Source: Gemmatimonadales bacterium
GTDB taxonomy: Bacteria; Gemmatimonadota; Gemmatimonadetes; Gemmatimonadales; GWC2-71-9
DNA length: 5,787 nucleotides
Assembly (NCBI GenBank): GCA_025924275.1
Contig: JAICEH010000140.1
Location: 1-5,787, forward strand
Reading direction: 5' to 3'
This document shows positions 1 to 2,942 of the stretch, piece after piece (the first letter of the stretch is position 1; each line of letters starts with the position of its first letter). The notes under the pieces are model-generated. The model worked only from the letters and a program-made list of their open reading frames with translations, was not told where the DNA came from and made no database searches. A program made the position numbers and the translations under genes.

Positions 1-2
1 CC

Positions 3-371
3 CGGGAGAACGACAAGTCGGCCACGGCTGACAAGGCTGCCATCACCTCCGCCCTCCGGCGCATGAGCATCGTGGCGAGCGACCAGACCCACCGGGTACG
101 CCTGGCGTTCACCGCCGGCGGCTGCAAGCTCTCGGTGCAGACCCCCGACCTGGGCGAGGCCCAGGAGGAACTGACGCTCACCTACGAGGGCGATCCGCTG
201 GAGATCGGGTTCAACGCGAGCTACCTGCTGGAGATCCTCAAGTACCTGCCCACCGACGAGATCCGAATGACCTTCCGGGCCCCGGAGCGGGCCGCCACCT
301 GCGAGCCGATCGGGTGGGACGACCCGGCGAGCTTCCTGACGCTGCTGATGCCGCTGCGGCTGATGGACTAG
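3..371 (+). CDS. dnaN: DNA polymerase III sliding clamp subunit beta, C-terminal part (5' end outside window)
   Basis: The beta clamp is a ring-shaped dimer that encircles DNA and tethers Pol III and other polymerases and repair enzymes to the template. The visible 122 codons correspond to roughly the third and last clamp domain. The reading frame opens at base 3 with R-E-N-D-K, the conserved 'P(K/R)ENDK' motif. It continues through SALRRMSIVASDQTHRVRL, the typical 'ALxRVxxxSxxxxxxVRL' helix. It then shows YEGDPLEIGFNASYLLEILK, a near-consensus clamp segment, and ends in MPLRLMD, matching the MPMRL-type C-terminus that lines the clamp-binding-peptide pocket. Two residues (MD) follow the usual terminal RL. 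The ATG at base 63 is internal and is not the start. The gene runs in from the left edge, is convergent with mtgA and is followed by an intrinsic terminator. Identification is secure; the length upstream cannot be seen. Confidence 0.96.
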   Translation, partial: RENDKSATADKAAITSALRRMSIVASDQTHRVRLAFTAGGCKLSVQTPDLGEAQEELTLTYEGDPLEIGFNASYLLEILKYLPTDEIRMTFRAPERAATCEPIGWDDPASFLTLLMPLRLMD

Positions 372-382
372 AGGGGGTCCAA

Positions 383-405
383 GGTCGAAAGTCGAAGGTC
401 GAAGG
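383..405. repeat. Tandem heptamer GGTCGAA repeat (3 units)
   Basis: The sequence reads GGTCGAA-AGTCGAA-GGTCGAA-GG, three 7-base units with one mismatch, starting 11 bases after the dnaN stop codon. The same unit recurs in inverted orientation on both sides of 2857-2939 near rnpB, so it is a dispersed intergenic element rather than a coding relic. Its last two bases are the first base of the terminator stem and the base just before it. Function unknown. Confidence 0.7.
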
Positions 406-434
406 CGGCGGGGCTTCCGGGCTCCGCCGCTTTT
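405..434 (+). terminator. Rho-independent terminator of dnaN
   Basis: A 10-bp stem (405-414 paired with 421-430, one G-U pair at 412/423) encloses a 6-base loop TTCCGG and is followed directly by TTTT at 431-434. Three further weak pairs (G404-T431, A403-T432, A402-T433) would extend the stem into the T tract. It lies 33 bases after the dnaN stop. The T tract is only on the plus-strand side, so it should act on dnaN transcripts and not on mtgA. Confidence 0.75.
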
Positions 435-437
435 CCG

Positions 438-599
438 TTCACCGCGGAGAGCGCGGAGGAGGCGGAGGGCCGCGGAGCCGCACCCGGGGCACTAGATCTA
501 ATGTTTTGTAAAACAACAATATAGAAACATAGTAGTAAATACTACGACTATATCGCATCTCCGCGGCCCTCCGCGCAGTTTCCGCGCCTCCGCGGTGAA
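438..599. repeat. Long inverted-repeat element with AT-rich core between dnaN and mtgA
   Basis: The left arm 438-477 starts TTCACCGCGGAG and ends CGGAGGGCCGCGGAG. The right arm 559-599 is its inverted copy. The outer 12 bases and inner 15 bases of the arms match exactly, and only the middle differs, by small indels. The arms enclose about 80 bases with a strongly AT-rich core. The unit has no coding capacity and no obvious target-site duplication at its borders. The arms are internally repetitive (GCGGAG units), like the CGCGGAG-type intergenic repeats I recall from several high-GC phyla; that comparison is from memory and unverified. In RNA it would form a long hairpin and could serve as a bidirectional end for the two convergent genes. 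It may also be a small non-autonomous (MITE/REP-like) element. Confidence 0.65.
491..556. other. AT-rich island with small palindromes
   Basis: Bases 491-550 contain 15 G/C in 60 (25 percent), inside surroundings that are overwhelmingly GC. Three palindromes lie in it. TAGATCTA is at 493-500. GTTTT-GT-AAAAC is at 503-514. GTAGTA-AA-TACTAC is at 532-545, and its flanking bases extend to a near-palindrome ATAGT...ACTAT. No open frame or clear promoter pair could be assigned. The base composition is foreign to the neighbours, and the position is exactly between the arms of the surrounding inverted repeat. Confidence 0.6.
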
Positions 600-615
600 G
601 TAGTTGCTGTGACTG

Positions 616-1563
616 CTAACCGGTGGAGTCCGCCGGCACCGGAGGCGGCGGCAGGAGGGTGTCCACCGGCACCGGCCGGACCTCGAGCACCGAGTCGAGC
701 GGCGGCGGCGCAAGCGTGTCGGGCGCGATCTCCGGCACCGCCGGAGGCGGCGATTCGTCGGCCGGCTCGCGCGGCACCTCGATCCGCTCCCCCCCCATCC
801 GGCGGAGGATCAGGTTCTGCCGCCAGCGCATCCGGCCCGGCCGGTATCCCGGGTTCGAGCGGAGCGGAAACGGCAACGCCCCCGCCAGCGCCGCGGCCTG
901 GCTCCGCGAGAGCCGGACCGCCGGCCGGTCGAAGTAGCGCCGGCTCGCGGCCTCCACCCCCCACGTTTCTTCGCCCAGCTCCGCCACGTTGAGGTAGAGC
1001 TCGAGAATCCGGCGCTTCCCCAGCGCCGCCTCCAGGCGGTAGGCCGTGGCTGCCTCCTTCACCTTCCGGAGCGGATTGCGCGAGGGCGAGAGGTAGAGGT
1101 TCTTGGCCAGCTGCTGGGTGATCGTGCTGGCGCCGCGGAGCTGGTCCCGGCGGCTCCAGGCCCGCCCCACGGCCCGGCGGAACTCGGCCCGATCCCGGGG
1201 CGAATCCCAGGTGAAGTCGGCGCGCCGGTAGCCGAGCGCGCGGAGGATCGCGAGGTAGTCCACCCCGCCGTGTTCCCAGAAACGATCGTCCTCCCCGATG
1301 GTCGCTGCCTGGAGCATCGGCCGGGCGATCGAGTCGAGCGGCACGGGACGGTACCGGCGCGCTTCGGCGCCGGCGGGATCCTGCCGGGTCCGGAGCCGCA
1401 TCATCGCGGTCTCCGCCGGCCAGTGCGTGCGGTACCAGAGCGGGGGCGGCCAGATGGCCAGCACCCAGGCCGCAAGCAGCCCGGCCGCCGCCGCCAGCGC
1501 CAGCCCGGTGCGGGCGAGGACGCGGCGGAAGCGGCCGGGCGGTGCGGGCGGGGGCGCCGTCAG
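616..1563 (-). CDS. mtgA: Monofunctional biosynthetic peptidoglycan transglycosylase (GT51)
   Basis: MtgA polymerises lipid II into glycan strands at the periplasmic face of the inner membrane and lacks a transpeptidase domain. GT51 motifs appear in order (numbering from the CTG at 1563): E-D-x-x-F-x-x-H-x-G-x-D at 91-102 with E91 as the likely catalytic Glu; GASTITQQLAKN at 144-155; RKVKE at 166-170; ILELYLN at 186-192; then GVEAASRRYF and the P-F-P-x-R-S-N-P region that closes the fold. There is no penicillin-binding SxxK domain. The start is uncertain. The most obvious start, GTG at 1464, would cut into a hydrophobic helix. The frame stays open upstream and encodes R-F-R-R-V-L-A-R followed by a Leu/Ala/Gly-rich membrane segment (about residues 19-37), as expected for MtgA. 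The only start-like codon upstream of it is CTG at 1561-1563, which overlaps the TGA of the preceding gene as CTGA. No Shine-Dalgarno is seen, so coupling is likely. The last about 55 residues form an unusual Pro-rich acidic tail. Confidence 0.9.
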   Translation of the reverse strand: MTAPPPAPPGRFRRVLARTGLALAAAAGLLAAWVLAIWPPPLWYRTHWPAETAMMRLRTRQDPAGAEARRYRPVPLDSIARPMLQAATIGEDDRFWEHGGVDYLAILRALGYRRADFTWDSPRDRAEFRRAVGRAWSRRDQLRGASTITQQLAKNLYLSPSRNPLRKVKEAATAYRLEAALGKRRILELYLNVAELGEETWGVEAASRRYFDRPAVRLSRSQAAALAGALPFPLRSNPGYRPGRMRWRQNLILRRMGGERIEVPREPADESPPPAVPEIAPDTLAPPPLDSVLEVRPVPVDTLLPPPPVPADSTG

Positions 1564-2348
1564 GGCAGGGCGGTGATGGTCGTCGTCGAGGTCTGCTTCA
1601 CCGGGAAGTCGCCGAACGCGGTCATCGCGGTCAGGTCACCGGCGCTGGAGCTGGTGCCGCCGAGGAACTCGCCCCTCCCGGTCACATACCAGGTGGCCTC
1701 CCCCGTGCCGGTTCCCTCCACCGACGTCGGCCCGCCTGCGTTGTCGGCCTGGGCCGAGACGGTGAACGTGGTGGCCGCGGTGAGCTGGTGGCCCTGGCGG
1801 CCGGCCCAGGCCGCCTCTGGCCCGGCGGAGTACTCCGTGACCCGCACGATGGTGGACGTCCCGCCGTTCTGGTTCTCCTTGGTCTCGGTCGAGTCGGTCC
1901 AGCGGTCGCCCGGCTTGAACCCCGGGCGTACGCTGGGATAGAAGTCGCGCAGGATCTGGGTCACCAGCGCCCCGCCGCGCGGGGCGGTCGAGTCGCCCAT
2001 CACGGTGAAGCCCTGGGTCTTCCCGTTCTCCCCGATGAACGCGTGGTAGGACGCGCCCTTCTCCCCCTCGAGGGTGCCCGGCGGCGTGCCCGGAGGCGCC
2101 GGGGCAACGGTCGACGAGTCGAGCACGGCGTGCATCACGCGGCCGCCGGCGGAGTCGGTCAGCGTGACGGTGACGAACGCCGTCATGGTGAACTCGGTCC
2201 TCTGCTCGCCCTGGCCCACGGCGCTCAGGTCCACCACGGAGGCAGCGACCGTCTCGATCTTGTAGCGGGCCGTGCTCGGGGCCGGCGGCTGGGTCGCGGC
2301 CGTCAGGCCGAGGGGAAGGACCAGGAGGAGGGCGGTACGGCGCGACAT
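1560..2348 (-). CDS. Secreted (periplasmic or surface) protein of unknown function
   Basis: The product has 262 residues. I do not recognise the family. The N-terminus MSRRTALLLVLPLGLTAATQ is a short signal peptide with two Arg and a hydrophobic core; cleavage is likely near residue 18. A Pro/Ala linker follows. The rest is rich in Thr, Ser, Gly and alternating beta-strand patterns (TEFTMTAFVTVTLTD at 51-65; TTFTVSAQ at 193-200), suggesting a beta-rich fold. The segment RPGFKPGDRWTDST (141-154) resembles the 'GD.W' turn of some secreted DUF6263-type proteins, a weak comparison only. There is no Cys, so it is not a lipoprotein. The ATG at 2348 was chosen because the signal peptide begins there; a longer open frame upstream runs into rnpB and is an artefact. 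A weak GAGG lies a few bases upstream. The stop overlaps the apparent mtgA CTG start, implying co-expression and possibly an envelope role. Confidence 0.8.
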   Translation of the reverse strand: MSRRTALLLVLPLGLTAATQPPAPSTARYKIETVAASVVDLSAVGQGEQRTEFTMTAFVTVTLTDSAGGRVMHAVLDSSTVAPAPPGTPPGTLEGEKGASYHAFIGENGKTQGFTVMGDSTAPRGGALVTQILRDFYPSVRPGFKPGDRWTDSTETKENQNGGTSTIVRVTEYSAGPEAAWAGRQGHQLTAATTFTVSAQADNAGGPTSVEGTGTGEATWYVTGRGEFLGGTSSSAGDLTAMTAFGDFPVKQTSTTTITALP

Positions 2349-2412
2349 CGTGGCCTCGGGGGTCGGGACGGCTTTCCGGCTCACGGGCCGGAGCGGGAGA
2401 TGGCGCCCCCCG

Positions 2413-2432
2413 CTCCCGGGCTGGCCCGGGAG
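2413..2432 (-). terminator. GC hairpin just downstream of rnpB (possible 3' end or attenuator)
   Basis: A perfect 9-base inverted repeat, CTCCCGGGC-TG-GCCCGGGAG, lies 13 bases past the RNase P RNA 3' boundary. A 2-base loop is too tight, so the real stem is probably 8 bp with a 4-base loop. No T tract follows on the minus strand, so it is not a classical intrinsic terminator. It could protect or pause the rnpB 3' end while allowing read-through to the secreted-protein gene. Confidence 0.35.
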
Positions 2433-2445
2433 GGCGGAGGGCGGT

Positions 2446-2822
2446 GGCAGGACCGTAAGCCGAGTTCTGTTCCCCCGCGTGAGCGGAGGGATGGTCATCT
2501 GTCTGGGACGGTCGTCGCCGACCGCCTCGAGCAGCCTACCCGCGGCTCTCTCGCCCGAAGGCGGGGTCTGGTGCGGGCCGCACCTCGCCGCTGCTTGGCC
2601 TTGCTCCGACCGGGGGTTGCCTTGCCGCCCACCGTTGCCGGGGGCGCGGTGGGCTCTTGCCCCACCGTTTCACCCTTGCCTGTGCCCCGAAGGGCCATCG
2701 GCGGTCTGTTCTCTGTTGCCCTGTCCGTCGCCTTGCGGCGCCCAGGCGTTACCTGGCGGTCTGCCCTCTGGAGCTCGGACTTTCCTCGGTCCCCGAGGGG
2801 ACCGCGACCATCGCGTCCTGCC
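2446..2822 (-). ncRNA. rnpB: RNase P RNA (type A-like), catalytic subunit
   Basis: This RNA is the catalytic core of ribonuclease P, which cuts 5' leaders from pre-tRNAs. On the minus strand the conserved core reads GAGGAAAGTCCG (2787-2776), CAGGTAACGCCTGG shortly after it, AGGGTGAAACGGTGG followed by AAGAGCCCACC in the CR II/III region, AGATGACCATCC (2500-2489), and ACAGAACTCGGCTTA (2470-2456). The ends define helix P1: GGCAGGAC at the 5' end (2822-2815) pairs with GTCCTGCC at the 3' end (2453-2446), giving about 377 nt, a normal type A length. In helix P4 the strands CCGAG and CTCGG pair, where E. coli has CCGGG and CCCGG. This compensatory change supports a functional RNA. The CR II element reads GGCAAGAGC where I expect GGTAAGAGC. 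A promoter sits directly upstream. Exact mature ends may differ by a few bases. Confidence 0.97.
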
Positions 2823-2829
2823 GGGAGGA

Positions 2830-2856
2830 AATATAGCCGCTGGGGCGGGGGGACAA
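2830..2856 (-). promoter_or_regulatory. Sigma70-like promoter of rnpB
   Basis: Read on the minus strand, TTGTCC (2856-2851) is followed by 15 bases and TATATT (2835-2830). The -10 box ends 7 bases before the predicted first base of RNase P RNA (2822). The spacer is shorter than the usual 17 bases, but the A/T-rich -10 stands out in GC-rich DNA and its distance to the RNA 5' end is ideal. The -35 box abuts the end of an inverted GGTCGAA repeat at 2857. Confidence 0.7.
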
Positions 2857-2939
2857 TGGTCGAAGGTCGAAGGTCAAGGGCCGGGGCAGCCGCCCTCCAC
2901 CGGGACAGCCGCCGACCCCCGACCTTCGACCTTCGACCA
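2857..2939. repeat. 19-bp perfect inverted repeat of GGTCGAA units between kinase gene and rnpB promoter
   Basis: TGGTCGAAGGTCGAAGGTC at 2857-2875 is repeated as an exact reverse complement at 2921-2939. The 45 bases between contain two near-identical 19-base tandem copies (2881-2899 and 2900-2918) beginning CCGGG(G/A)CAGCCGCC. The right arm ends 3 bases from the kinase stop codon and the left arm touches the rnpB -35 box. A transcript of the kinase gene would fold this into a long stem. No T tract follows, so an intrinsic terminator is not demonstrated. The same heptamer occurs after dnaN (383-405). Confidence 0.75.
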
Positions 2940-2942
2940 GGC

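Noticed and set aside
491..556. Promoter within the AT-rich island
   Set aside because: Several TATA-like hexamers exist on both strands, but none has a convincing -35 partner at proper spacing, and any transcript would run antisense into dnaN or mtgA.
609..992. Plus-strand open frames over the 3' end of mtgA
   Set aside because: Low-complexity Ala/Pro/Arg translation opposite a gene with clear GT51 motifs.
616..1563. Bifunctional penicillin-binding protein (PBP1A/1B type)
   Set aside because: The protein ends soon after the GT51 fold with a Pro-rich tail; no transpeptidase SxxK/SxN/KTG motifs are present.
2349..2498. N-terminal extension of the secreted-protein gene to a start at 2498
   Set aside because: The extension reads through the 3' part of RNase P RNA and the spacer. 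The signal peptide starts cleanly at the ATG at 2348.
383..2939. GGTCGAA repeats as a CRISPR array
   Set aside because: Units are 7 bases, directly tandem, with no spacers of regular size and no cas genes.
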